In this document: positions 35,699 through 45,658 of the stretch, piece by piece | Layout of the letters: each line of letters opens with the position of its first letter | Position numbering within the stretch: the stretch's first letter is position 1 | DNA from: Solibacillus sp. FSL W7-1436 | GTDB lineage: Bacteria; Bacillota; Bacilli; Bacillales_A; Planococcaceae | Assembly: GCF_038007305.1 (NCBI RefSeq) | Contig: NZ_JBBOWV010000001.1 | Coordinates: forward strand, 3,772,375 to 3,836,374 | Direction of reading: 5' to 3' | DNA: 64,000 nucleotides | The notes under the pieces: generated by a model | The model's input: only the letters and a program-made list of their open reading frames with translations | Database searches by the model: none | Told to the model about the DNA's origin: nothing | Program-made: the position numbers and the translations under genes

Positions 35699-35723
35699 GT
35701 TTAGTATTAGTATATGAGGGAAT
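35699..35723 (+). promoter_or_regulatory. Sigma-B promoter of csbD
   Basis: GTTTAG (35699-35704), 13-base spacer, GGGAAT (35718-35723), against the sigma-B consensus GTTTAA-N12-15-GGGTAT. The start would lie near 35731, about 28 bases before the csbD ATG. Confidence 0.75.
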
Positions 35724-35758
35724 ATGATTTCTATCTAAACTTAATAGGAGGTCATCTT

Positions 35759-35959
35759 ATGTCAAATGGATTTACAGATAAACTTAAAGGTGCAGGAAAT
35801 AAAATTAAAGGCGAGGTAAAAGAAGAAATCGGTAAAAATACCAATGATCCTTCTTTACAAGTTGAAGGTCAGCGCGATCAGCTTAAGGGTGAAGCACAGG
35901 AAAGAGTTGCTGATGTAAAGGATAAAATCACAACTAAAATCGATGAATATCGAAAATAA
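35759..35959 (+). CDS. csbD: CsbD family general stress protein
   Basis: 66 residues, helical and highly charged, with the family pattern FTDKLKGAGNKIKGEVKEEIG, then QVEGQRDQLKGEAQERV. B. subtilis CsbD is made under sigma-B control; the molecular role is unknown. The AGGAGG ribosome binding site lies seven bases before the ATG at 35759; the longer open frame upstream has no start signal. Own promoter and own terminator make it a single-gene stress unit. Confidence 0.92.
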   Translation: MSNGFTDKLKGAGNKIKGEVKEEIGKNTNDPSLQVEGQRDQLKGEAQERVADVKDKITTKIDEYRK

Positions 35960-35964
35960 GATTT

Positions 35965-36005
35965 AAAGAAACTGGTAAATTCCATATTTACCAGTTTCTT
36001 TTTTT
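35965..36005 (+). terminator. Terminator of csbD
   Basis: Perfect 16-bp stem (35965-35980 with 35986-36001), 5-base loop, then TTTTT. Confidence 0.92.
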
Positions 36006-36160
36006 ACATTAAAATAGTTTATAAATCAGGTCCCCCAAACAAGTACTTTTGACTTATTTAAAAGGGATTTTTTTATATTAATATAATATACCTTTAAATT
36101 AATAGGAATTTTGATATACTTTATTTAAAATACACATTACTTTTTAAAGGGGAAGTTAGA

Positions 36161-38344
36161 ATGACCATCGATCAATTTATACCCCTATCAAAAGACCGCT
36201 TATTTAATTGGCTAAAAACCTTAAGTAACCAGCTTTCGAAAGGATCGCTCATCATTGATATAAATGATGAAAATTTATCTATTTTACATGCTAATCCAAA
36301 CTTTTTAAAATTTACATCATTTGAAATAAATGAATTACTGCATCAAAATATCACTATTTTTAACGGACATAAAACGAATCAGACATCTATTGAAGAATTA
36401 AATTCGCATTTAAAGTCAGGGATTGCAAAAAAATTTACGATTTTGCATTATACAAAAGAAGGGTCCGCTTTTTGGAACTCCCTGACATTGCATCCGATTC
36501 GAAATGAAGATAATATCATACAATATATTTTATTAACTTGTGAAGATACTACAGAAGCTGAGTTAAATAAAATGGTTTATAAACTGGAACATGAAGTTTA
36601 TGAAGCAATCGATCATGAAGACAATCTGCAATCGATTTTAAATTTAATTACCGAGAAAATTGAACTTTTCTATATTCGTGATGTGTATTGTACCATTCAT
36701 ATTTTTAATGAAAATGGTGAAATTAAATCATTAGGCTCTTATTCATTACCATTGGAGATTATAAACAAACTGGATATTTTGCAAATTACTCCCCATCTAA
36801 GCCAAAATTCGAATGCAGTTTATTTAAAGGACTTTGCTCCCGAAGATTACCATATAGATCTTTTTAAACACTGGCATCTTAATTTTGTCCAAGGCTCATG
36901 GACAAAGCCTATTTTAACACCTCAAAATGAAGTAAGCGGCATTTTGACACTGTTCAATCAGGATGCAACAGAGTTAAAGCAAATTGATATTAATTACTTA
37001 AACCGGTTGACTTTACTGATCCAGTTAGCAATTAAATATGCCGAACAGAAAATTGAGCTTAGAAGACTTGCGTTTTTTGATGTTGAAACAAATTTACCGA
37101 ACCTCCACTATTTCAAATCAGAACTATTAGAATGGATTAATAGGGGCAACTCTGGATTAGTCGCAATCCTGCATCCTTCTGAATTTAATAAGGTCGTTGA
37201 TTTATACGGAAGAAATGCCGGAGCCGATTTACTGCGGCAATTGGCAGACCGTATGCAAATATATTTCAAGGAAAGTGATTCACGGATTTCACGTTTTTCA
37301 AATTCACTTATTTTAGGAATAGTCGATGAAAATGATTGCTTCATTGCCTATAATCAGCAACTTGAATCAATTACACAATCGCCTTATATAATCGATGGAA
37401 AAGAAATCTATATTACATTAAAAATCGGTTATACAGTCTTTAATCAGTCGATGACAGTCGAGGAAAGCATTCACCAGGCTGATATCGCCCTTTCCAATGC
37501 ACAGAAGCGAACTGGGACAAGCTATTCCGTTTACGAAGATAATAGTACGAGACAATTGACGGAAGAAATGGATATCCTCAATCAATTAGCTTATGGGCTT
37601 TTGCATGAAGAATTCGAAGTCTTTTTACAGCCTAAAATTAACTTCCAGACGATTGAAGTGGAAGGTTTTGAAGCACTATCACGCTGGAACTCGAGCAAAC
37701 TTGGTTTTATTTCACCGGTAAAATATATCCCGATTGCTGAACAAACCGGGAAAATTAAGGCGATTGATTTACTGAATTTTAAACAGATCCTTGTCTGGCT
37801 TCAAAATCGTATAAATGAGAATAAAAAGATTTTACCGATTGCACTCAATATTTCGCCGGACCATTTTTACGATCCGGATTTCCTGCAAAATATTAGAGAT
37901 ATATTTTATCAATATAACGTCCCGCCGCATTATATAAAGCTGGAAGTAACCGAAAGCATTGAATTGGTGGACTTTAAAAAAGCAAAAGAGATTTTAAATC
38001 AACTAAGGCTTATGGGCATTGAATGTTCGATCGACGATTTTGGAATCGGCTTTTCTTCATTAAGTTATTTACCGCAGTTGCCTTTTTCTGAAATCAAAAT
38101 TGACCGCAGCTTTGTCAGTGCAATGAATGAACCCGGGATGTATGCCATCGTACAAACGATCATCCAATTGGCGAAGAACATTCAGATGCGCCCCGTTGCC
38201 GAAGGAATTGAAACAGAAGAACAACTGGCAATGCTTCAACAACTCGGCTGTCCTGCTGGTCAAGGCTATTATTTCTATAAACCGATGTCTATTACCGAAG
38301 CAGAACAATTGCTGGACACAAATAAAACAGCTGACGGGAAGTAA
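36161..38344 (+). CDS. PAS-GAF-GGDEF(degenerate)-EAL c-di-GMP protein
   Basis: 727 residues, no membrane segment. PAS domain at about 20-130 (FWNSLTLHPIRNE), GAF-like domain at about 140-300, GGDEF-like domain at about 305-455, EAL domain at about 465-720. Where GGDEF should stand the sequence reads RFSNSL, so cyclase activity is very unlikely. The EAL domain has EALSRW, Asn in LNISPDHF, Glu in LEVTESIE, the DDFG pair in SIDDFGIGFSSL, Lys in IKIDRSF and Glu in AEGIETEEQ: the set needed for c-di-GMP hydrolysis. It is most likely a cytoplasmic, signal-controlled phosphodiesterase. A paralogue with the same layout is at 59177-61366. Ribosome binding site AAAGGGGAAG. Confidence 0.92.
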   Translation: MTIDQFIPLSKDRLFNWLKTLSNQLSKGSLIIDINDENLSILHANPNFLKFTSFEINELLHQNITIFNGHKTNQTSIEELNSHLKSGIAKKFTILHYTKEGSAFWNSLTLHPIRNEDNIIQYILLTCEDTTEAELNKMVYKLEHEVYEAIDHEDNLQSILNLITEKIELFYIRDVYCTIHIFNENGEIKSLGSYSLPLEIINKLDILQITPHLSQNSNAVYLKDFAPEDYHIDLFKHWHLNFVQGSWTKPILTPQNEVSGILTLFNQDATELKQIDINYLNRLTLLIQLAIKYAEQKIELRRLAFFDVETNLPNLHYFKSELLEWINRGNSGLVAILHPSEFNKVVDLYGRNAGADLLRQLADRMQIYFKESDSRISRFSNSLILGIVDENDCFIAYNQQLESITQSPYIIDGKEIYITLKIGYTVFNQSMTVEESIHQADIALSNAQKRTGTSYSVYEDNSTRQLTEEMDILNQLAYGLLHEEFEVFLQPKINFQTIEVEGFEALSRWNSSKLGFISPVKYIPIAEQTGKIKAIDLLNFKQILVWLQNRINENKKILPIALNISPDHFYDPDFLQNIRDIFYQYNVPPHYIKLEVTESIELVDFKKAKEILNQLRLMGIECSIDDFGIGFSSLSYLPQLPFSEIKIDRSFVSAMNEPGMYAIVQTIIQLAKNIQMRPVAEGIETEEQLAMLQQLGCPAGQGYYFYKPMSITEAEQLLDTNKTADGK

Positions 38345-38369
38345 ATCAACTTCCGTCAGCTGTTTTTTT
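38324..38369. terminator. Bidirectional terminator overlapping two convergent gene ends
   Basis: ACAGCTGACGG(G)AAGT (38327-38342) pairs with ACTTCCGTCAGCTGT (38349-38363), followed by seven T on the + strand; AAAA lies on the other side. The stem includes the last codons of the EAL gene and touches the stop of the esterase-like gene. Confidence 0.88.
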
Positions 38370-39015
38370 AGTTAATAGTGTTCGGTAAATCTTTCGATAA
38401 GAATGCGATTAAATCATGCAGATTTTGCTCGCTCACTCCATGGCCTACCGGGTAAGTTCTGAATGTTACGTCCGTATCATAGTCGTTGAAAAAACGGACG
38501 GCATGTTCTGCCCATTCAATTGGAAAATCATAATCATATTCCCCGTGGGAAATAAAGATTTTAGATTTATCCATCGTTTTTTTACTGTATTCAAGCGCAG
38601 CAAATTCCGGTAAATAACCGCTTAATGCAGCTGTTCCACGAATGGCATTGCCCATCACCATAGCTAGTGACTGTGCCATCGCTGCCCCCTGATTGAAGCC
38701 GACAACATAAATTTGCTGTTCATCCAGATTAAATTCCCAAATGGCTTCTTTAATAAATAATTCAATACCTTTCAGCACTTTATCAAAAATGGCACGATTC
38801 GGCTTACCTTCTTCTTCAAATGTATAAAATGCATAGCCGGGACGATGTTTAATCGGCCCTTGCAAACTAAAAATATGGCAATTTGTTGAAAACGAATCAA
38901 CAAGTTGCAGTAAATCGTTTTCATCGCTCCCTAACCCATGCAGCAAGAAAATCGCAGGTTGCTTATCTGCATCTACTTTAGGTGCTTTGTGTAAATAAAT
39001 AAATGGTGTGTTCAT
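38368..39015 (-). CDS. Esterase-fold (carboxylesterase/phospholipase) protein with Asn for the nucleophile Ser
   Basis: 215 residues of the Abhydrolase_2 family (acyl-protein thioesterase/carboxylesterase). FLLHGLGSDENDLL forms the oxyanion region; Asp is in ISHGEYDYDFPIEWA and His in YPVGHGVSEQ. The nucleophile elbow, normally GFSQGA, reads VVGFNQGAAMA; the codon is AAT, one base away from AGT. Asp and His remain. Classic ester hydrolysis is therefore doubtful. It stands in front of no obvious partner; the upstream gene on the same strand encodes an unknown helical protein only 13 bases away, suggesting an operon. Could be a sequence error, a pseudo-enzyme or an altered enzyme. Confidence 0.88.
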   Translation of the reverse strand: MNTPFIYLHKAPKVDADKQPAIFLLHGLGSDENDLLQLVDSFSTNCHIFSLQGPIKHRPGYAFYTFEEEGKPNRAIFDKVLKGIELFIKEAIWEFNLDEQQIYVVGFNQGAAMAQSLAMVMGNAIRGTAALSGYLPEFAALEYSKKTMDKSKIFISHGEYDYDFPIEWAEHAVRFFNDYDTDVTFRTYPVGHGVSEQNLHDLIAFLSKDLPNTIN

Positions 39016-39028
39016 TTTATATCTCCTT

Positions 39029-39592
39029 TTAAGAAAGCGTCATTTTATTGACAAGCTGGTCCGTATAGTAGGCCATATAGCCATCCAGCATTTTGATTGT
39101 TTCCTCAATATCGCCTTCAGCTAAAATATTTGCATTTTTAGCACAGGCAACTGTTAAAAAATCAATACGGTATGCATGCTCCACGGATGCATATGCATAA
39201 TCGTATATCACATCTTCATCTTCTACCTTCAACGCTTCATATTGCTGATGAAATGCTTTCTTGTAATCGTCCATTTTCTCTCCGACACTGTTGCGGATTT
39301 GCATTTGCTGTGCCATCAGTTCATTTTCGATATAAGAAACGGTTGGAACTTTTCCTGAACTGAATGTTTCCCGAACAAGATCTGTCCATGCCATTTTACT
39401 TTCCACATAATACGCAATATTTAACATTAGTCGATCATAAAAATCAGTCGTTGATGTGGAGGAAGCTCTTTTTTCATCAATATTTTTTTGAAGCATTATT
39501 TGGAACTTTTCAAGATCCGCTTTATTCGATAGGAAATAAAGTGTCTGTTCAATATATGTAGTAATTTCTTTTTGCTTATTCTCTGCAGTCAT
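39029..39592 (-). CDS. Helical protein of unknown function
   Basis: 187 residues. It is acidic and probably all-helical (TTYIEQTLYFLSNKADLEKF, then AYYVESKMAWTDLVRETF), with no signal peptide or membrane segment. I recognise no family. It is followed after 13 bases by the esterase-fold gene in the same direction, so they are likely cotranscribed. The ATG at 39592 follows GAAGGATGTGGATGA. The 230-base gap towards tkt holds the tkt terminator and nothing else clear. Confidence 0.75.
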   Translation of the reverse strand: MTAENKQKEITTYIEQTLYFLSNKADLEKFQIMLQKNIDEKRASSTSTTDFYDRLMLNIAYYVESKMAWTDLVRETFSSGKVPTVSYIENELMAQQMQIRNSVGEKMDDYKKAFHQQYEALKVEDEDVIYDYAYASVEHAYRIDFLTVACAKNANILAEGDIEETIKMLDGYMAYYTDQLVNKMTLS

Positions 39593-39772
39593 TATTCATC
39601 CACATCCTTCATCTGATACTTCCATATTGCTTTTTTATCGTACCATTCCTTCAGCAAAATCGCACGTTATCCAATTATTTGTATGGGCATATTGTATCTG
39701 AAATTATCCCTTTTGCCAAAACTTTTTTCTTAGCTAACTAACATGTCGCCGGAGTTCCGGCTGGTATAGGAA

Positions 39773-39812
39773 TGAAAAAATGCCACTTGCCATAGTAGAC
39801 AAGTGACATTTT
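39773..39812 (-). terminator. Terminator of tkt
   Basis: 12-bp stem with one mismatch (39800-39811 with 39778-39789) followed by TTTTTTC on the minus strand, ten bases after the tkt stop. Confidence 0.88.
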
Positions 39813-39821
39813 AGCTTCGAA

Positions 39822-41816
39822 TTAAAGTGCTTTTACTTTCGCAACTACATTTTCTACTGTGAAGCCGTATTCTTTTAATACAATTTTCTCTGGAGCCGAT
39901 GCACCAAATTTATCGATTGCCAATACATCACCTTCAAAACCAACATATTTGTGCCAGCCTAGTGATGCACCCATTTCAATTGCTAAACGTTTCGTCACAG
40001 CTTTTGGTAATACAGATTCTTTGTATTCCTTCGACTGTTTCTCAAAACGGTCCATTGATGGCATTGATACAACAGATGCGTCAATTCCTTCTGCAAGCAA
40101 TGCTTTTTTCGCTTCTACAGCCAAACCAACTTCAGAACCTGTTGCAATTAACAGGGCATCCGGAGTTTCTTTAGATGAAGCTGAAACAACATAAGCGCCT
40201 TTTTCAACACCTTCGTATACTGTTTCTGTTGCAACATCCAATACCGGCAAGTTCTGACGAGATAATACTAAAATAGTTGGCGTTGATTTGCTCTCTACAG
40301 CTAATTTCCATGCTGCTACAGATTCATTTGCATCTGCAGGGCGGATTACTGAAAGATTCGGCATTGCACGTAGTGATGCTAAATGCTCGATTGGCTCATG
40401 TGTAGGACCATCTTCCCCTACAGCAATGGAGTCATGTGTAAACACATAGGTTACAGGCAGTCCCATTAATGCAGATAAACGAATTGCTGGACGTACATAG
40501 TCAGAGAATACAAAGAAAGTACCGCCAAATACGTTTAAGCCGCCATGTAACGCCATACCGTTCAGCGCAGCACCCATTGCAAATTCACGGACACCAAACC
40601 AAATGTTACGGCCTTCCGGAGTTTCAGCAAAGAAATCGCCAGCGCCTTTAATTGTTGTTTTATTTGATCCTGCCAAGTCAGCCGAACCACCGAAGAATGA
40701 TGGTGTTGTTTTTGCAATTGCATTGATTGCATCACCAGATGATGAACGTGTAGCTACTGCTGTACCCGCTTCATATACAGGTAATTCAGAAGCAAAGTTC
40801 TCCGGTAATTTGTTTTCCATTGCATTTACAAATTGTTCAGCCAGTTCAGGATATTCATTTTTGTAGCTTTCGAATAACTCGTTCCATGCCGCTTCTGCTT
40901 GTACACCTTGTACTTCGCTTGCCGCTTTGAATGTTTCATATACTTCAGCTGGAACGTAGAATGGCTCATGCTCCCACGCATATGCAGCTTTTGTTAGCGT
41001 AACTTCATCAGTTCCTAGTGGCGCACCATGTGAATCTGCTTTACCGGATTTGTTAGGAGAACCAAAACCGATGACAGTTTTCACTTCAATTACTGTTGGG
41101 CCGCCAGTATTTTGTTTCGCTTTTTCAATCGCTGAATTAATTTCCACGATATCTGTACCGTCAGTAACTTTTAAATAGTTCCAACCGTATGACTCGAAAC
41201 GTTTTTGGATGTTTTCCGAGAATGATTTTTCTAAATCACCATCAAGTGAAATATCATTTGAATCATAAAGTACGATTAATTTATCCAATTTTAAGTGACC
41301 TGCAAGAGAAATTGCTTCTGCAGCTACACCTTCCATTAAATCTCCGTCACCGCATAGTGCAAATGTATAGTGATCTACAATGTCTTTACCTGGCTTGTTG
41401 TATGTTGCCGCCAAGTGACGTTCAGCCATAGCCATACCTACTGACATTGCAATACCTTGTCCTAATGGACCCGTTGTCGCTTCTACACCAACTGTATGAC
41501 CATATTCAGGATGTCCCGGTGTTTTTGAATTCCATTGACGGAAGTTTTTGATCTCTTCCATCTCTAAACCGTAGCCACCTAGATGCAATAGGCTATATAA
41601 AAGCATGGAACCATGTCCAGCCGATAATACAAAACGGTCACGATTGTACCAATTAGGGTTTTGCGGGTTATGGCGTAATTGCTTCGTCCACAAAGTATAG
41701 GCCATAGGTGCAGCACCCATTGGTAAACCAGGGTGACCTGAATTTGCTTTTTCTACTGCGTCGATTGATAGTGTACGGATTGCGTTAATTGCTAACTGAT
41801 CCAACTGTTGTGTCAT
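39822..41816 (-). CDS. tkt: Transketolase
   Basis: 664 residues, standard length. ThDP-binding [13 protein letters not shown] with the following SNDIS (Mg site), N-terminal [10 protein letters not shown], the catalytic-His regions [10 protein letters not shown] and GPLGQG, and the C-terminal [16 protein letters not shown] are all present. It transfers two-carbon units in the pentose phosphate pathway. The ATG at 41816 has AGGAAAGGATG upstream; the longer frame to 41876 is not preceded by a site. It lies downstream of ynzC, as in B. subtilis. Confidence 0.97.
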   Translation of the reverse strand: MTQQLDQLAINAIRTLSIDAVEKANSGHPGLPMGAAPMAYTLWTKQLRHNPQNPNWYNRDRFVLSAGHGSMLLYSLLHLGGYGLEMEEIKNFRQWNSKTPGHPEYGHTVGVEATTGPLGQGIAMSVGMAMAERHLAATYNKPGKDIVDHYTFALCGDGDLMEGVAAEAISLAGHLKLDKLIVLYDSNDISLDGDLEKSFSENIQKRFESYGWNYLKVTDGTDIVEINSAIEKAKQNTGGPTVIEVKTVIGFGSPNKSGKADSHGAPLGTDEVTLTKAAYAWEHEPFYVPAEVYETFKAASEVQGVQAEAAWNELFESYKNEYPELAEQFVNAMENKLPENFASELPVYEAGTAVATRSSSGDAINAIAKTTPSFFGGSADLAGSNKTTIKGAGDFFAETPEGRNIWFGVREFAMGAALNGMALHGGLNVFGGTFFVFSDYVRPAIRLSALMGLPVTYVFTHDSIAVGEDGPTHEPIEHLASLRAMPNLSVIRPADANESVAAWKLAVESKSTPTILVLSRQNLPVLDVATETVYEGVEKGAYVVSASSKETPDALLIATGSEVGLAVEAKKALLAEGIDASVVSMPSMDRFEKQSKEYKESVLPKAVTKRLAIEMGASLGWHKYVGFEGDVLAIDKFGASAPEKIVLKEYGFTVENVVAKVKAL

Positions 41817-41955
41817 TATGTGACATCCTTTCCTCGTACGATATTTATACATTTTATAGTGTAGACAAATTTTCACAAGAAAACAATAATTTCTAAAAAC
41901 GTCCCGTAAAATATGTCATACTTTATATTAAATGTGACATATTAATGAAAAGTTA

Positions 41956-42192
41956 TTAGTTCAGGAATTTTTTCTGTGATTTAATTTGTTTTAATTTTTC
42001 AGGTGTCACATCATTGCCTTCTTCATCAATTACTTTCACATGTTCGATTGTATCGCGCATTGTTGAACGGAAAGTATCTAAATATTCTTTGCGCAGTGCT
42101 GTACGTTCTTTTGCCTGCTCTTCCGTCAATTTGCCTTCTCTCGCTAATTTAGAAAGCTCATTAATACGAGCTAATTTTTCTTTTGATAACAT
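41956..42192 (-). CDS. ynzC: DUF896 protein YnzC
   Basis: 78 residues. Family pattern: LSKEKLARINELSKLAREG, LTEEQAKERTALRKEYL and a basic KQIKSQKKFLN tail. The helical hairpin fold is known for B. subtilis YnzC, but its function is not. It is the third gene of the yneA-yneB-ynzC SOS unit, so induction with DNA damage is inferred. The ATG at 42192 follows GAAAGGTGAG. Confidence 0.92.
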   Translation of the reverse strand: MLSKEKLARINELSKLAREGKLTEEQAKERTALRKEYLDTFRSTMRDTIEHVKVIDEEGNDVTPEKLKQIKSQKKFLN

Positions 42193-42256
42193 TTGAATCT
42201 CACCTTTCTTCCTACCTATTACAAAGGTATAAAAAAAACGACTTGAAAACAAGTGT

Positions 42257-43247
<991 letters not shown>

Positions 43248-43263
43248 TAGAAAAACCCTCTTT

Positions 43264-43343
43264 CGAATGTATGTTCGGAATATTTGTTCTCATAATAATA
43301 CGAACATATGTTTTTGTCAACCGTTTTTTCGAACTTATGTTTG
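43264..43343. promoter_or_regulatory. Three LexA (SOS) boxes between yneA and lexA
   Basis: Sites matching the Gram-positive SOS consensus CGAACNNNNGTTCG: CGAATGTATGTTCG (43264-43277), CGAACATATGTTTT (43301-43314) and CGAACTTATGTTTG (43330-43343). The middle one lies in the spacer of the yneA promoter, the third overlaps the -35 of lexA. Confidence 0.88.
43292..43320 (-). promoter_or_regulatory. Promoter of yneA-yneB-ynzC
   Basis: Minus-strand TTGACA (43315-43320), 17-base spacer holding an SOS box, TATTAT (43292-43297). Confidence 0.8.
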
Positions 43344-43369
43344 CATTCATGTTCGCATACTGCTATACT
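43341..43369 (+). promoter_or_regulatory. Promoter of lexA
   Basis: TTGCAT (43341-43346), 17-base spacer, TATACT (43364-43369); the -35 is overlapped by the SOS box at 43330-43343, consistent with autorepression. Confidence 0.78.
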
Positions 43370-43407
43370 TACTTTAAGAAAAATAGCATGATAAAGAGGT
43401 GAGTTAG

Positions 43408-44031
43408 TTGACACAAAAAATTTCAAAACGGCAGCAAGCTATTCTAACTTTTATAAAAGAGGAAGTTCGTGCTAAAGGCTATCCGCCATCAGTTCGTGAA
43501 ATTGGAGAAGCAGTAGGATTAGCTTCCAGTTCAACTGTCCACGGGCATTTAGCCCGTTTAGAAAGTAAAGGGCTTATCCGCCGTGATCCTACAAAGCCGC
43601 GTGCAATTGAAATATTGGACCAGGAAGAGATGAACGTCGCGAAACAAGGTGTCATTCATGTTCCGTTAATCGGTAAAGTTACAGCTGGTCTGCCTATTTC
43701 CGCAATCGAGGATATTCAGGAATATTTCCCGTTACCTGATGCTTACGGCTCACCGGAAGAGGAATTGTTTATGCTTGAAATCATGGGAGAATCCATGATT
43801 GAAGCAGGGATTTTAAATGGGGATTATGTTATCGTTAAAAAAACGTCTACTGCGAACAATGGAGAGATTGTTGTAGCAATGACCGAAGATGATGAAGCGA
43901 CTGTCAAGCGCTTTTACAAAGAAAAAACTCATTTCCGTCTACAGCCTGAGAATAGCTCGATGGAGCCGATCATTGTCAACCAGGTTTCTATTTTAGGTAA
44001 AGTAGTCGGCCTCTACCGAAATATCCATTAA
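43408..44031 (+). CDS. lexA: SOS regulator LexA
   Basis: 207 residues. The winged helix at about 1-70 has the recognition helix [16 protein letters not shown]. The self-cleavage site Ala-Gly is in VTAGLPI, with catalytic Ser in MGESMIEAG and Lys in VIVKKTS. LexA represses SOS genes until RecA filaments trigger its cleavage. Start codon is TTG, after AGAGGTGA. Divergent from yneA, with shared SOS boxes. Confidence 0.97.
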   Translation: MTQKISKRQQAILTFIKEEVRAKGYPPSVREIGEAVGLASSSTVHGHLARLESKGLIRRDPTKPRAIEILDQEEMNVAKQGVIHVPLIGKVTAGLPISAIEDIQEYFPLPDAYGSPEEELFMLEIMGESMIEAGILNGDYVIVKKTSTANNGEIVVAMTEDDEATVKRFYKEKTHFRLQPENSSMEPIIVNQVSILGKVVGLYRNIH

Positions 44032-44038
44032 TCATAAG

Positions 44039-44070
44039 CTTGCCGTTCTAATTGAATCGGCAAGTTTTTT
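44039..44070 (+). terminator. Terminator of lexA
   Basis: 7-bp stem CTTGCCG/CGGCAAG (44039-44045 with 44058-44064) followed by six T. Confidence 0.88.
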
Positions 44071-44091
44071 ATTTTGCGATGAAAGCGAACC

Positions 44092-44214
44092 GGCAATAGC
44101 ACCGACGCCTGAGAGGTTCTTGTAAGGCCGTCCCAGCGAAAAGCATCCCAATTGAAATCAAAAAAAATGCTATTTTTCCTCTTAGAGAAAAATAGCATTT
44201 TGGGTTACGTCCCA
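44092..44214. repeat. Structured intergenic repeat, 5'-truncated second copy
   Basis: Aligns with the 3' half of the element at 2284-2526: GGCAATAGC, GACGCCTGAG, AAATC and the final hairpin AAAATGCTATTTTTC/GAAAAATAGCATTTT (44164-44178 with 44187-44201), ending in GGGTTACGTCCC. The 5' terminal arm is missing. Two base pairs of the hairpin differ from the first copy on both arms. It again lies between convergent genes and may help terminate the amidotransferase gene. Confidence 0.7.
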
Positions 44215-44224
44215 ATCTTCTTTA

Positions 44225-44920
44225 TTATTTATTGCATGCTTCTACAAAACTGTTAAATAATCGCTGTGCATATATATCCCCGTTTGTCGCCAATTCTTCC
44301 GGATGCCATTGCACCGCGACACAATATGGATGTGCTTCATGTTCGATCCCTTCAATGATACCGTCTTTAGCAACTGCCGAAACGATGAGCCCTTCCCCAA
44401 GCTTTCCGACCGATTGATGGTGAAATGTATTAACACGGAATAAGTCTTCTTTAAAAATCTCTTTAAATTTCGGTGTCATTACTTCAACTGTATGTGCCAA
44501 TTCCCCGCGCTTTGAAGGTTGTTTATGTAAAATTGTGTTTTCTACTTGTGAAGGGATATCCTGAATGATTGTTCCCCCAAATGCGACATTCATAATCTGT
44601 TGTCCTCGGCAAATACCAAGAACAGGCATTTGTCTTTTATAGGCTTCATTCATTAGTAAAAGATCGCTGTCATCACGTTTCCGTACAACACTTCCGATAA
44701 GTCGGTGCGGTTCTTCATCGAACAGCAATGGATCTATATCGGCTCCACCAATCAATACGAGACCATCAATTAGATTTAATAACGCTTCTACGTTTTCTTC
44801 TGTAGCATTCGGTATACAGATAGGGATACCTCCCGCTTGTTCAATTGAAGTTAAATATCCATTGTTAATATCCAACTTTTTGTCAAAATCATACATTGTC
44901 AATCCAATAATCGGTTTCAT
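44225..44920 (-). CDS. Class I glutamine amidotransferase-like (gamma-glutamyl-GABA hydrolase family)
   Basis: 231 residues of the peptidase C26 / PuuD-type family. Nucleophile Cys in GICRGQQIMNVAFGG, His and Glu in VQWHPEEL, and GGADIDPLLF near the N-terminus are diagnostic. The group hydrolyses gamma-glutamyl amides such as gamma-glutamyl-GABA; the true substrate is unknown here. I chose the ATG at 44920 (MKPIIGLTMYDF), which follows AAGGGGATAAAGAGA; a longer frame to 44956 lacks a site. No polyamine genes are next to it. Confidence 0.92.
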   Translation of the reverse strand: MKPIIGLTMYDFDKKLDINNGYLTSIEQAGGIPICIPNATEENVEALLNLIDGLVLIGGADIDPLLFDEEPHRLIGSVVRKRDDSDLLLMNEAYKRQMPVLGICRGQQIMNVAFGGTIIQDIPSQVENTILHKQPSKRGELAHTVEVMTPKFKEIFKEDLFRVNTFHHQSVGKLGEGLIVSAVAKDGIIEGIEHEAHPYCVAVQWHPEELATNGDIYAQRLFNSFVEACNK

Positions 44921-45001
44921 TCTCTTTATCCCCTTATTATTTATAGATAATTCCAATAATTTAAATTATACTATTTCGTTATACTAAATGACTACAAAAA
45001 T

Positions 45002-45030
45002 AAAAAAGGACTGCACATTGGCAATCCTTT
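45002..45030 (-). terminator. Terminator of the nucleotidase gene
   Basis: AAAGGATTGC pairs with GCAGTCCTTT (45021-45030 with 45005-45014, one mismatch), followed by TTTATT on the minus strand. Confidence 0.8.
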
Positions 45031-45034
45031 ACAT

Positions 45035-45580
45035 TCAAACAATTTCCAGTTGTTTTATAAAATACTGTTTAATTTCTTTCCAATTTTGAACACGGATGAA
45101 ACCCTCTTCTGAACGATTGTAGGGCATCGAATACAATATGCCTGTTCCTTTAAATGCTGCTAGTTGGCGTGGGCTGTCATCGATTAAATAATCGGTATGT
45201 ATTACCGCTTTATTTCCGCAAAAGACAATGTTTTGTGTTTTAATAAAGGGCAAATGCTCCATTAACCAGTCGTATTTCGCTGTAAATGAACCCGGTACAT
45301 CCATTGCTGCTGTCGCAATAAAAATTTCATAATGTTCCTGCAGTTCACGAATGACTTCAATTGCATCTACATCCAGTACGTTTAAATCTCTGAAATAGTC
45401 CGGCTCATTTAATAAAGCAAATAATTTTTTCGCATCTTCTCGAGGCAAATCACGCTGTGTCGTCAGAAGAAACTCTTCATCTGTAAAATTTGTGCCGAAA
45501 TTCTCGTTATATGTAACTCGTAATTTCGAATAAAAGTCAGCCAGCACCTGGTCCATATCGATAGCAATACTTTTTTTCAT
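45035..45580 (-). CDS. 5'(3')-deoxyribonucleotidase (NT5C type)
   Basis: 181 residues, HAD fold. Nucleophile motif IAIDMDQVLADF with acid/base Asp, then the phosphate Thr in IATAAMDVPGSF, Lys in FCGNKAVI and DYLIDDSPRQL. This is the pattern of mitochondrial-type deoxyribonucleotidases (NT5C family, as in phage-like YorS). It removes phosphate from dNMPs by family knowledge. The ATG at 45580 follows AAGGAGG. It is a second nucleotidase of this general class in the window; the YqfW type at 22247-22822 is only distantly similar. Confidence 0.9.
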   Translation of the reverse strand: MKKSIAIDMDQVLADFYSKLRVTYNENFGTNFTDEEFLLTTQRDLPREDAKKLFALLNEPDYFRDLNVLDVDAIEVIRELQEHYEIFIATAAMDVPGSFTAKYDWLMEHLPFIKTQNIVFCGNKAVIHTDYLIDDSPRQLAAFKGTGILYSMPYNRSEEGFIRVQNWKEIKQYFIKQLEIV

Positions 45581-45658
45581 GTAATAAGCCTCCTTGAAAT
45601 TTCCTAATTTTAGTTTATACAATTGTATTGTGAAAAAACAAGGTATAACTCTTTACAA

